From: Novosphingobium sp. ST904
GTDB taxonomy: Bacteria > Pseudomonadota > Alphaproteobacteria > Sphingomonadales > Sphingomonadaceae
Assembly (NCBI RefSeq): GCF_001298105.1
Contig: NZ_LGJH01000164.1
Span: forward strand, 124,001-188,000
Length of the DNA: 64,000 bases
Direction of reading: 5' to 3'
Below are positions 1 to 8,126 of this stretch, piece after piece (the first letter of the stretch is position 1; each line of letters starts with the position of its first letter). Made by a program: the position numbers and the translations under genes. The notes under the pieces were generated by a model, which saw only the letters and a program-made list of their open reading frames with translations, ran no database searches and was not told the origin of the DNA.

Positions 1-399
1 CCGCGTGTCTCCGGCGCCGGCTTCGGCCCAGCTCAGGTAGATCACCCGGCCGTTCAGGGTAGGGCCGCTCTGCCCCGGGGCGAAGGCTACGTCGCCAAGG
101 CCGCCCTGGCCGCCGTAAGCGACTTTCGGCGCGCCCGAGACGGTGCCCGGCGTGCCATCCGCCAGGCGCAGCCTGATCGTGCCCTTCTTCTCGGTGACGA
201 TCATCGCGCCCGTTGCCCTGTCGATGGCCATGGCCCAGGGCTCGTCGAAACCGGCGACCTGTTCGACCTTGAACGGGGGTTCTGCGGATGTTTCCGCCGA
301 AGCCTTCTCCCCGGTGGCCGCCGCGCCGCAGCTTGCCAGCACGAGCGCGACGGGCGATACCGCCGCAACGAAGGGTCTGGAGATCACCCGCTTGGTCAT
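1..399 (-). CDS. PQQ-dependent sugar (glucose/sorbosone) dehydrogenase-like lipoprotein, N-terminal part
   Basis: Only the first 133 codons lie in the window; the gene runs off the left edge. The protein begins MTKRVISRPF and has a signal peptide ending in the lipobox LASC (Cys about residue 24), so it should be a lipid-anchored periplasmic protein. A low-complexity Ala/Glu linker follows, then VAGFDEPWAMA and GGLGDVAFAPG, which match the first blades of soluble glucose/sorbosone dehydrogenases that use PQQ. The substrate cannot be told. Its ATG (399-397) overlaps the divergent rnhB ATG (398-400) in the four bases CATG. The family call is moderate because the catalytic part is missing. Confidence 0.7.
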   Translation of the reverse strand, partial: MTKRVISRPFVAAVSPVALVLASCGAAATGEKASAETSAEPPFKVEQVAGFDEPWAMAIDRATGAMIVTEKKGTIRLRLADGTPGTVSGAPKVAYGGQGGLGDVAFAPGQSGPTLNGRVIYLSWAEAGAGDTR

Positions 400-1030
400 G
401 TCGTTTGAATCCCTGTCTGGTAGTGGTCGTTCCGGTGCCGGCCGTCTTGTCATCGGTGTGGACGAGGCGGGCCGGGGGCCGCTGGCCGGTCCGGTCGTGG
501 CGGGCGCGGTGGTGCTGTGCAAGCCCCGGCCTTCCGGGCTGGACGATTCCAAGAAGCTCACCGGCAAGCGCCGCGCGGTGCTGGAAACGACGATCAAGCG
601 CCGCTGCCGTTGGGCCGTGGGCGTCGTGGAGGTCGATGAGATCGACCGTCTCAACATCTTCGGGGCCACCATGCTGGCGATGACCCGCGCCGTTTCCGCG
701 CTTTGCGCCGGGCTGGACGAGGAGCCGCACGAGGTGCTGATCGACGGCAATCTGACACCGGCGGGCCGCACTGCCGACTGGCGCTGGCAGGCCCGCGCCA
801 TCGTGGGCGGGGACGCGATCGAGCCCTGCATCTCGGCGGCGTCGATCATCGCCAAGGAGCACCGCGACCGGCTGATGCGCGAACTGGCGCTGGCGCACCC
901 CCACTATGGCTGGGAGCGCAACGCCGGTTACGGTACGGCACAGCACCTGGAGGCATTGCGCCGCCACGGGCCTACCCCGCATCACCGCCGCAGCTTTGCG
1001 CCGGTCGCGCAGTTGGAGATGGCTTTATGA
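398..1030 (+). CDS. rnhB: Ribonuclease HII
   Basis: A cytoplasmic enzyme of 210 residues that cuts RNA in RNA:DNA hybrids, including single ribonucleotides left by DNA polymerase. The hallmark DEAGRGPLAGPVV is at about residues 22-34. The other acidic ligands are in LIDGN (about 120) and AASIIAKEHRDR (about 150). The reading frame is open further upstream, but that part is the antisense of the neighbouring lipoprotein gene, so I take the ATG at 398. No clear Shine-Dalgarno sequence precedes it. The length is normal for the family. The next gene starts 13 bp after the stop and is probably co-transcribed. Confidence 0.93.
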   Translation: MSFESLSGSGRSGAGRLVIGVDEAGRGPLAGPVVAGAVVLCKPRPSGLDDSKKLTGKRRAVLETTIKRRCRWAVGVVEVDEIDRLNIFGATMLAMTRAVSALCAGLDEEPHEVLIDGNLTPAGRTADWRWQARAIVGGDAIEPCISAASIIAKEHRDRLMRELALAHPHYGWERNAGYGTAQHLEALRRHGPTPHHRRSFAPVAQLEMAL

Positions 1031-1043
1031 CGGGATCGATGAC

Positions 1044-1958
1044 GTGACGGGCTTCACCGCTGCCGACGTTCCGGGGCAGGCCGGCAAATGCTTCCTCGTC
1101 ACCGGCGCCAACACTGGCCTCGGCTTCGAGACCACCCGGGTTCTGGCGGCGCGCGGCGCCCGGGTGCTGCTCGCCTGCCGCAGCGAGGAGAGGGCGCGGG
1201 ACGCGATGGAACGCATCCGCATGGAACTGCCCGGCGCCAACCTCGCCTTCGTGCCGCTGGACCAGGCCGACCTGTTCAGCGTGCGCGAGTGTGCCGAGCA
1301 AGTCGCACGCGACGAGCCGCGCCTCGATGTGCTGGTGAACAATGCCGGCGTCATGGTGCCGCCGCTCGAACGCACGGTGCAGGGGCACGAACTGCAGTTC
1401 GGGGTGAACCACCTTGCTCCTTTCGCGCTGACCGGGCTGCTGCTTCCCAAATTGTCGGAAGCGCCCGGCGCGCGCGTGGTGATTACCGCCAGCCTCGCGC
1501 ACATGCGGGGGCGGATCGACTGGGACGACCTCGACGCACACCGGAGCTACAAGGCGCGGCAGCGTTATGGCGACAGCAAGCTGGCGAACCTTCTCCATCT
1601 CCTGGAACTGGACCGCAGGTTACGCGCCGCCGGTTCTCCGGTGCGCGCAATGGCCTGCCATCCCGGCATCGCCGAGACCGAACTGGGGCGCCATTCGCTG
1701 GGGTTCCGGCTGCTGTTCCCGGTTGCGGGCATCGTGCTCAACACGGCGGAGGAAGGCGCCTGGCCAACGCTCCAGGCGGCGACGGACCCGGATGCCGGGG
1801 CGGGTCAATACTTCGGGCCCCGGCGGTTTGGAGGCATGTCCGGTCCTTCGGGCGTAGCGAAGCGCAATGCCTCCGCACGCGACGGCGCCGCTGCGCGAAG
1901 GCTCTGGGAAGTCAGCGTGCAGATGACGGGCATCGATTGCGGCCTTGCCGGGTTTTGA
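1044..1958 (+). CDS. Short-chain dehydrogenase/reductase (retinol dehydrogenase-like)
   Basis: An NAD(P)-dependent oxidoreductase of about 304 residues. The cofactor motif TGANTGLG is near residue 16, NNAGV near 103 and the catalytic YGDSK (Tyr-x3-Lys) near 175. The C-terminal half, with a proline-rich stretch giving the ring form GPRRFGGMSGP, is typical of the retinol-dehydrogenase-like subgroup, but the substrate is unknown. No ATG lies near the start of homology; GTG at 1044 gives VTGFTAADVPG and a natural N-terminus, just after rnhB. An ATG at 1027 is in another frame and stops at once. Confidence 0.85.
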   Translation: MTGFTAADVPGQAGKCFLVTGANTGLGFETTRVLAARGARVLLACRSEERARDAMERIRMELPGANLAFVPLDQADLFSVRECAEQVARDEPRLDVLVNNAGVMVPPLERTVQGHELQFGVNHLAPFALTGLLLPKLSEAPGARVVITASLAHMRGRIDWDDLDAHRSYKARQRYGDSKLANLLHLLELDRRLRAAGSPVRAMACHPGIAETELGRHSLGFRLLFPVAGIVLNTAEEGAWPTLQAATDPDAGAGQYFGPRRFGGMSGPSGVAKRNASARDGAAARRLWEVSVQMTGIDCGLAGF

Positions 1959-2148
1959 GGTGCCGGATTTTAAGGCGCCGGATTCTGAATCCGGCATGGC
2001 TTCGAATTATCGGCGCGGGGTGAATTGAACCTGTCCGCGGCAGTGCCTGCCGAACAAGATTCAGTCGTTCGCAGGCCGCCTCCGGCGCGTTCCTCCGCAT
2101 CTGCGCGCCGCCGCCCGAAAACCCGCGCCGGGACAAATTTTTCGCGGT

Positions 2149-2301
2149 GAGTCCGGGGAGTCACAACCCCCACATCTAGAGTCTGCCGGATCGATCATGA
2201 CTCGACATCTTGTGTCGGATTCGTTTTGTTCTGTTTGCTGAACACCTGAATCACAAGGGAATCCCACGAGTCGCGGGTTGACGGCGAGTCTCGAAAGACT
2301 C
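2149..2301. promoter_or_regulatory. Array of ten GANTC methylation sites upstream of ccrM
   Basis: GANTC occurs at 2149, 2158, 2179, 2199, 2218, 2248, 2259, 2268, 2286 and 2297. GANTC is the target of CcrM, encoded 40 bp downstream. By base composition one site is expected per roughly 300 bp, so ten in 153 bp is a large excess. The steps are 9, 21, 20, 19, 30, 11, 9, 18 and 11 bp, all close to multiples of ten. The last two sites sit in a perfect stem, GAGTCT-cgaa-AGACTC (2286-2301). In Caulobacter, GANTC methylation is known to control ccrM transcription; an autoregulatory role here is inference. The rest of the 1959-2341 gap shows no gene. Confidence 0.8.
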
Positions 2302-2341
2302 ACTAGGGCGTCAATCCACAGTTCAAATTCCCGGAGCAAAC

Positions 2342-3474
2342 ATGGGCCAGATACTCGTCAAGCAGAAGATCCGCGCAGCCGCGCCGGCGCCTACGCCGAA
2401 GGAACTTCTGCCGCTTGGCCAGATCATCCCGGGCGACTGCATCGAAGCGATGCGCACGATCCCCGACGCCAGCGTTGACATGGTCTTCGCGGACCCGCCG
2501 TACAATCTCCAGCTCGGCGGCGACCTTTCGCGCCCCGACGGCAGCCACGTCGATGCCGTCACCAACGACTGGGACAAGTTTTCCAGCTTCGCCGTCTACG
2601 ACCAGTTCACGCGTGACTGGCTGACCGAGGCGCGCCGCGTGCTCAAGCCCGACGGTTCGCTGTGGGTGATCGGTTCGTACCATAACGTCTTCCGCCTCGG
2701 CGCGATCATGCAGGACATGGGGTTCTGGATCCTCAACGACATCATCTGGCGCAAGGCCAACCCGATGCCGAACTTCAAGGGGACCCGCTTCACCAATGCG
2801 CATGAAACGCTGATCTGGGCGTCGATGGGCGAAAAGTCGAAGTATACCTTCAACTACCGCGCGATGAAGACCCTCAACGACGAACTGCAGATGCGTTCGG
2901 ACTGGGTCCTGCCGATCTGCAACGGCGCCGAGCGCCTGAAGAAGGGCGGACGCAAGGTTCACCCGACGCAGAAGCCCGAAGCGCTGCTCTACCGCGTGAT
3001 GCTGGCCACCACCAACGAGGGCGATGTCGTGCTTGACCCGTTCTTCGGCACCGGCACCACCGGCGCCGTCGCCAAGCGCCTCGGCCGCGAGTGGATCGGC
3101 TGCGAGCGTGAGAGCGATTACCGCGAGGCCGCTCTCGAACGCATCGAGATGGCGCTGCCGCTCGACGAACGCTCGCTCAAGACCATGCAGTCCAAGCGCA
3201 GCGCGCCCAAGGTTGCCTTCGGCACCCTGATCGAGACCGGCTGGATCAAGCCCGGCACCCGGCTCACCGACAAGAAGGGCCGCTTCGAAGCCATCGTCCG
3301 TGCCGACGGATCGCTGGCCTGTGACAAGCTGAACGGTTCGATCCACGGCCTCGGCAAGGAACTCCAGGGCGCGCCTCGTGCAATGGCTGGACCTTCTGGC
3401 ATCTGGAACATGAAGGCCAGGTCAAGCCGATCGACGCGATCCGCCAGCTCTACATTCTCGCAACCGAACCTTGA
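2342..3474 (+). CDS. ccrM: Cell-cycle DNA adenine methyltransferase CcrM (GANTC), with a frameshift near the 3' end
   Basis: A beta-class N6-adenine methyltransferase that methylates GANTC after replication and is tied to cell-cycle control in alphaproteobacteria. The catalytic FADPPYNLQL is at about residues 50-59 and the SAM-binding motif DPFFGTGTTGAVA at about 233-245. The C-terminal DNA-binding domain follows. Near 3375-3382 the frame breaks: the family ending CNGWTFWHLEHEGQ through LYILATEP is read one frame over, stopping at 3474. A single missing base explains this. As printed, the first frame would run to 3583 with an unrelated tail. ATG at 2342 has GGAG 5 bp upstream. Full length would be about 377 residues. 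Confidence 0.93.
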
Positions 3475-3649
3475 GGCCATAAGGCCGCATAGGCGGCAAG
3501 GCAGGGTATCCGGAGCGGTCTGCGCCGTTCCGGCCCTCCGGCGCGCTCCTCCATATGGGCGCTTGTTTCGGATAAACGATTAGCGAGAGGTGATGGGGAC
3601 TTCCTCAAAACCTGTTCTGCGCCGCCCGCGCCCAGGCTAAGAGGCGACC

Positions 3650-4774
3650 ATGACCCGCACCGTTTACATTCGCCCGATCGCCTTTGCCGACAGCCCCCAG
3701 AGCGAGGAGGGAGAGGCCATCCGCCTTGGCGGTTCGATGGCCTGGGCGAGCCGGTTCGCCCTGATCGTGCGGGAGAACGGCAGGGTTCTTTCGCGCACGC
3801 GCTTCGGGGCTGAGCAGGCTGCCGCGGCGCTGGCGGGGCTTCCCGCCGAACTCGGCGCCAGCGCCGAGATCCAGTGGGCCAACTTGCGCAAGGTCCATGC
3901 GCCGCTTCAACTTCCGCTCAAGGGCGGCGGAGTGCGCACGATCCGGCTCGAACAGCCGCAGATCGCCGGTATCCTCAACATGACGCCTGACAGCTTCTCG
4001 GATGGAGGAGCCTTCCTCGACGATGCGCAAGTGGCATCCGTCCATGCCGCCGTCATGCTGGAAGCGGGGGCGGCGATGGTGGACATCGGCGGTGAATCCA
4101 CCCGCCCCGGTGCCGGTGCGGTTTGGGAAGGCGATGAGATCAGGCGCGTGGTGCCGATGGTCGAGCGGCTCGCCGCGATGGGAGCGGCGATCAGCGTCGA
4201 TACCCGCAGACCCGCCGTCATGGAGGCTTCGCTGAAGGCCGGCGCGCATATCATCAACGACGTGTCCGCCCTGCGCTACGATCCGCGCAGCCTGGAACTG
4301 GCGGCGGCCTCGGGCGTGCCGGTGGTGCTGATGCACGCGCCCGGCGACGGCGAGGACCTGCATTCCAACGGCGACTACGCCGATGTCGTGCTCGACGTGT
4401 TCGACTGGCTGGCCGCCTGCCGCGACCGGGCCGTGGCCGCGGGTGTCGCCCCCGAGAACATCCTGCTCGATCCGGGCGTGGGTTTCGGCAAGACGCTGGC
4501 CGAAAACCTTGCGCTGATGAACGGGCTCGCGCTGTTCCACGCGCTGGGCCAGCCGCTGTTCGTCGGTGCCAGCCGCAAGCGCATGATCGGCGCGCTTTCG
4601 AACGAGGCGCCCGCGCACCAGCGGCTCGGCGGTTCGGTCACGCTGGCGCTGAAGGCGATGGAGGCGGGCTCGCATCTCATCCGCGTCCACGACGTGGCGG
4701 AGACGGTTCAGGCCGCGCGGGTCTGGCGGGGGCTGCGCGATGCGGCTCTGACCGACTTCGCGCAGCTTCCCTGA
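3650..4774 (+). CDS. folP: Dihydropteroate synthase with N-terminal extension
   Basis: Joins 6-hydroxymethyl-dihydropterin diphosphate and p-aminobenzoate in folate synthesis; it is the sulfonamide target. The core starts at about residue 104 with IAGILNMTPDSFSDGG and continues with GGESTRPGA, SVDTRRP, HIINDVSAL, LLDPGVGFGKT, FVGASRKRMIG and the final IRVHDV. At 374 residues it is about 100 longer than the usual 270-280, owing to an N-terminal segment I do not recognise. The loop usually reading MHM(R/Q)G is MHAPG here. ATG at 3650 has GAGG five bases upstream, so the extension looks translated. It converges on the following dehydrogenase gene. Confidence 0.93.
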   Translation: MTRTVYIRPIAFADSPQSEEGEAIRLGGSMAWASRFALIVRENGRVLSRTRFGAEQAAAALAGLPAELGASAEIQWANLRKVHAPLQLPLKGGGVRTIRLEQPQIAGILNMTPDSFSDGGAFLDDAQVASVHAAVMLEAGAAMVDIGGESTRPGAGAVWEGDEIRRVVPMVERLAAMGAAISVDTRRPAVMEASLKAGAHIINDVSALRYDPRSLELAAASGVPVVLMHAPGDGEDLHSNGDYADVVLDVFDWLAACRDRAVAAGVAPENILLDPGVGFGKTLAENLALMNGLALFHALGQPLFVGASRKRMIGALSNEAPAHQRLGGSVTLALKAMEAGSHLIRVHDVAETVQAARVWRGLRDAALTDFAQLP

Positions 4775-4782
4775 AAGCGCGG

Positions 4783-5526
4783 TCAGACCGCCAGATATCC
4801 TCCGTCCACCGGATAGTAGGTGCCTGTCACGAAGGAGGCGCGGTCGGACAGGAGAAACGCCGTCACCGCCGCGATTTCCTCGGGCCGTGCCAGCCGGCCC
4901 AGCGCGTGCTTGCCCGCCAGTTCGGCGATGGCCTGCTCGGTCATGTTCTTTTCGAGCGCGGGCGTGGACACGAAGCCCGGCCCGACCGCGTTGATCCGCA
5001 CTCCGGCGTCGGCATAGTCGAGCGCGGCAACCTTGGTCATGCCGAGCAGGGCGTGCTTGGCGGTCACGTAAGCGGTCGATCCGGCCCAGCCCACCGCGCC
5101 AAGGATGGAGGCCATGTTCACGATCGCGCCGCCGCGCGCCGTCATCGCCGGGATCTGGTACTTCATGGCATAGAATACGCTGTTGAGATCGACGTCGATC
5201 ACGCGCGACCAGGAATTCAGCGGAATGTCGGCAAGCTTGGCAGCGGGCGCGCCGATACCCGCATTGTTCACGGCAAAATCAAGCCGGTCGAAGCTGCCCA
5301 GGGTAAAGGCGACGAGCGCTTCGTTGGCGGCAGGGTCCGCCACGTCCAGCCTGAATACGGCGGTGCTTTGCGCGCCCAGTTCGTCGGAAAGGGCGCGGGC
5401 GGCGTCCTCGTCGAAATCGGCGATTACCACGCGGCCGCCCTGAGCGACGAGTTCACGCGCCACTGCTGCGCCGATGCCCGAAGCGGCGCCTGTCACGATA
5501 CCGGCCTTGTCCTTGAAATCCTGCAT
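4783..5526 (-). CDS. Short-chain dehydrogenase/reductase, classical type
   Basis: A 247-residue NAD(P)-dependent oxidoreductase. TGAASGIG binds the cofactor near residue 14, NNAGIG is near 85, SILGAVGW carries the catalytic Ser and AYVTAKHA the Tyr-x3-Lys pair. It ends in YPVDGGYLAV, as classical SDRs do. The frame also has an ATG at 5535, but GGAG directly abuts that codon; the second ATG at 5526 has the same GGAG nine bases upstream, so I choose 5526. Substrate not predictable. Nearest match by feel is cyclohexanol/3-hydroxy-acyl type SDRs; this is only an impression. Confidence 0.86.
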   Translation of the reverse strand: MQDFKDKAGIVTGAASGIGAAVARELVAQGGRVVIADFDEDAARALSDELGAQSTAVFRLDVADPAANEALVAFTLGSFDRLDFAVNNAGIGAPAAKLADIPLNSWSRVIDVDLNSVFYAMKYQIPAMTARGGAIVNMASILGAVGWAGSTAYVTAKHALLGMTKVAALDYADAGVRINAVGPGFVSTPALEKNMTEQAIAELAGKHALGRLARPEEIAAVTAFLLSDRASFVTGTYYPVDGGYLAV

Positions 5527-5767
5527 TGCGATCATCTCCTTGATGACCGTTCAACGCAGCCGCCCCGGCGCCGGTTCGCGTGATCGGCGATGACTTTTCC
5601 GCATTTCCGGTAGCGCGGAACGCGCCGTATCCGCTTAAAATCCCGCGACAAACATGGACGTGCGATGAACCTGCGATTGCTGCCCGATGAACACGGCCAG
5701 GCGCTGTGTCGACCAGCGCACGCATGGCGGGGGACTTCACCGAAATGTCCCGTCTACGGCCCGTTTC

Positions 5768-5789
5768 GTCCCGGACGCGGGACTATAAT
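5768..5789 (+). promoter_or_regulatory. Possible promoter with inverted repeat, in the 5527-5859 gap
   Basis: The 333-bp gap before the next gene holds a perfect TATAAT at 5784-5789. Directly before it is the inverted repeat GTCCCG-gacg-CGGGAC (5768-5783), with another GTCCCG at 5747-5752. No good -35 box is visible at the expected distance. The repeat could be an operator for the secreted protein gene at 5860. I see no coding sequence in the gap. Confidence 0.35.
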
Positions 5790-5859
5790 TGCGTCGGCGT
5801 TCGTTTCCCTTTCAAACGCGGGCAATAGTGCCTGCGTCCAAGCGAAAGGGAGAAGTCCC

Positions 5860-6231
5860 ATGAACCAGACCAAGAACCTTCGTAATCGCCTCGTGGCGCT
5901 CGCTGCGGTTCCGGCCGTCGCCATTCCTGTAGCCGCTTTCGCCGTTCAGCCGATCATGTACGAGGAATCCGTCGCCCGCCAGGAAGAGGCCCTGATCTTC
6001 CAGAATCCCATCGGCGGCGTCCAGAACAGCAAGTGGTACGATTATCGCATCAACGTGAACGAGAGCCAGAAGGAGCTCGCCAGCGATTTGCGCCACTCCA
6101 CCGACATCGAGGATCGCCGCGATGCCTGGGAGGAATACGCGACCGAACTGCACAGCGAACGCGGGAAGTACGTGAAGTACATGAGCAAGCGCGGCTACCG
6201 CGTGCCGAACGTCTATTTCGAGAATCTGTGA
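5860..6231 (+). CDS. Small secreted protein of unknown function
   Basis: 123 residues starting MNQTKNLRNRL, with a signal peptide (LVALAAVPAVAIPVAAFA, about residues 12-29) and a probable export route through Sec. The mature part is polar and charged, rich in Glu, Arg and Tyr (WYDYRINVNE, HSTDIEDRRDAWEEYA), probably mostly helical. No family recognised. ATG at 5860 follows a good GGGAGAAG ribosome-binding site; the frame upstream of it is open but lacks coding character. Gene stands alone between a divergent dehydrogenase gene and a convergent response regulator gene. Confidence 0.75.
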   Translation: MNQTKNLRNRLVALAAVPAVAIPVAAFAVQPIMYEESVARQEEALIFQNPIGGVQNSKWYDYRINVNESQKELASDLRHSTDIEDRRDAWEEYATELHSERGKYVKYMSKRGYRVPNVYFENL

Positions 6232-6286
6232 TCCGGGCTTGAGTCACGGGCTTTGGCCGCAAGGTCGGAGCGTTCACCGATCAATA

Positions 6287-6321
6287 CCGTGCCGGCAGCC
6301 GTCAGCGGTTTGCCGGCACGG
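6287..6321. terminator. Probable bidirectional terminator hairpin
   Basis: CCGTGCCGGCA (6287-6297) and TGCCGGCACGG (6311-6321) form a perfect 11-bp stem with a 13-base loop between two convergent genes. Neither side has a proper T-run; the minus-strand side continues TATTGATC. It therefore may stop transcription only weakly. Confidence 0.5.
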
Positions 6322-6327
6322 CCGCGT

Positions 6328-7751
6328 TCAGGCGGCGTTGTCGATGCCGAGTTCGCCGAGCTTGCGATAGAGGGTGGACCTGCCGATCCCCAGCCGCCTC
6401 GCCACTTCGGTCATCCGTCCGCGATAGAGGCCGATGGCGAGCCGGATGACGTCGGCCTCGATCTCGTCGAGCGGGCGCAGGTTGCCGTCGGCCGTGTAGA
6501 GCATCACCCCGGAGCTTTCGTGCATGGGGCTGCTGGGGCTTGTGGATAAACCTGTGCCCAGAATGTTCGTAAGCTGTGGGAAGTCCTGCGAGGTCAGCGC
6601 ATCTCCGTCGCAGAAGACGGCGGCGCGGAACAGGACTGCCTGAAGCTGGCGGACATTGCCCGGCCAGTCGTAAGCCGCCAGCAGCGAGAGCGCGCCATCG
6701 GTGATGCCCAGCGCACGCAGCCCCGGCTGTTCGCCGATCCGCGCGAGGAAGAACCGGGCGAGGGCGGCAATGTCGCCGGTGCGTTCGCGCAGCGGCGGCA
6801 GGCTGACCTTGGTGGGAGACAGCGCCTCAAGCAGTTCCGGCAGGAAATGGCCTTCGGTCACCAGGTCCTGAAGCGGCAGGTTGCTGGCCGCGATCAGGCG
6901 CACGTCGATGCGAAAGGAGTGGCGCGCGCCGATCGGGCGCACGTCGCTCTTGCGGATCGATTCCAGCAGCCGTTCCTGCACGCTGAGCGGCAGCCGATCT
7001 ATCTCGTCCAGCGCAAGCGTGGCGCCGTCGCAATGCTGGAGCGCGCCCACCTGCCGGTCGAACGCGCCGGGAAAGGCGCCCTTTTCGTGGCCGAACAGGG
7101 CGGATTCGATGGAATTGGCCGGAAGCCCGCCGATATTGACGATCCGCAGCGGCGCCTTCGAGCGGGGGCTGGCGGCGTGCATCGCCCGTATCAGCATTTC
7201 CTTGCCGGAGCCGGTCTCGCCCTCGATCAGCACCGGGCCGTGCCCGCGCGCGCCTTGGCGGCTACGGCGAGCGCCTTGCGGAAGTTGGGAGCGGCACCGA
7301 TCATCGACTCGAAGTCGGGATTGGAGGGCATCTTCTCGGTCAGCGGGGCGAGTTCGTCGCTCGGCGCCTCGCGCGTGGTGGCGGTTCGCAGCGCGTGCAT
7401 CAGCCGGTCCGGCGCAACGGGCTTCACCAGATAGTCGGTCGCGCCCGCGCGCATCGCTTCGACCGCCAGCAGCGGAGAGGTGGAAGCGGTGAGCATCAGG
7501 ATCGGCAGGGCCGGGCGGCGGGATTTGAGTTCGGCGATCAGGGCGCAGGCATCGTCACCGGGCACCCACTGGTCGAGGATGATGGCCGAAAGCTGCATGC
7601 CCTGGCGCGTGCCGAGCGTGGCGATCGCGGTTTCCGAATCGCGTGCGATGACCGTGCGCCAGCCCTCGCGCGCCGCCAGTGCCGAAATCAGGCGGCTTTG
7701 CGCGGGTTCGTCGTCGATCAGCATGAAGAGGCGCTGTTCTTGTTCCGCCAT
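6328..7751 (-). CDS. NtrC-family response regulator (receiver, AAA+, Fis HTH), with a frameshift
   Basis: A phosphorelay transcription activator. The receiver domain (residues about 8-125) has DDEP, the phosphoacceptor Asp in IILDQWVPG, LTAS and the Lys in YLVKPV. The AAA+ domain has Walker A GETGSGKE and Walker B TLALDEID, and the C-terminus is a Fis-type HTH (MTEVARRLGIGRSTLYRKL). Near 7238-7250 one base is missing: the first frame ends AKARAGTARC, while the next resumes VLIEGETGSGKE. Restored length is about 474 residues. The sigma-54 contact loop, normally GAFTGA, reads GAFPGA, which questions sigma-54 dependence. No sensor kinase gene is adjacent. Confidence 0.88.
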
Positions 7752-7998
7752 TTTCCGCCCGCCGTGTCGCCTCCTAGGTATCTCAGTCCCGAATTAGGGC
7801 AAACCAGTAAAGACGAAATTAAGGCTCAATTCGGTTCGTCGCAGAGAAACCGTGAAGGCATTTCTGGTTCGCCCTGCCGTTAACCGAAGCATTTGCCGCC
7901 GTTCCGGGCCGATTTGGCGGGGTTCGGGCTTGAGCCCGGCCGCTGCGACGTCTAAACATAATGGATCAAACGGCAATAATCACAGGGGATACCAGTTC

Positions 7999-8124
7999 AT
8001 GGCTTCAGGCAACGACATGAAGGCCGCCACCGCGACCTACAACGGCTTCGTCAAGGCCGCTACCTGGAGCACGGGCATCGTCATCCTTATCGTGGCATTC
8101 GTCGTCAGCCTGATTTCCGCCTGA
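7999..8124 (+). CDS. Cytochrome c oxidase subunit IV, bacterial aa3 type
   Basis: A 41-residue membrane peptide: a short polar N-terminus (MASGNDMKAATATYNGF) and one membrane helix (STGIVILIVAFVVSLISA). It matches the small subunit IV family of alphaproteobacterial aa3-type oxidases, a structural accessory subunit of the terminal oxidase in the cytoplasmic membrane. ATG at 7999 has CAGGGG upstream. The stop is two bases before the GTG of pntA, so the genes are one operon. A TTGAGC-N17-TAAACA pair at 7930-7958 could be the promoter, weakly. Confidence 0.8.
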   Translation: MASGNDMKAATATYNGFVKAATWSTGIVILIVAFVVSLISA

Positions 8125-8126
8125 GC

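Noticed and set aside
2303..3346. Long open frame on the minus strand across ccrM
   Set aside because: It mirrors the ccrM codons, has no recognisable domain, and the plus-strand gene is certain. High-GC genomes give many such shadows.
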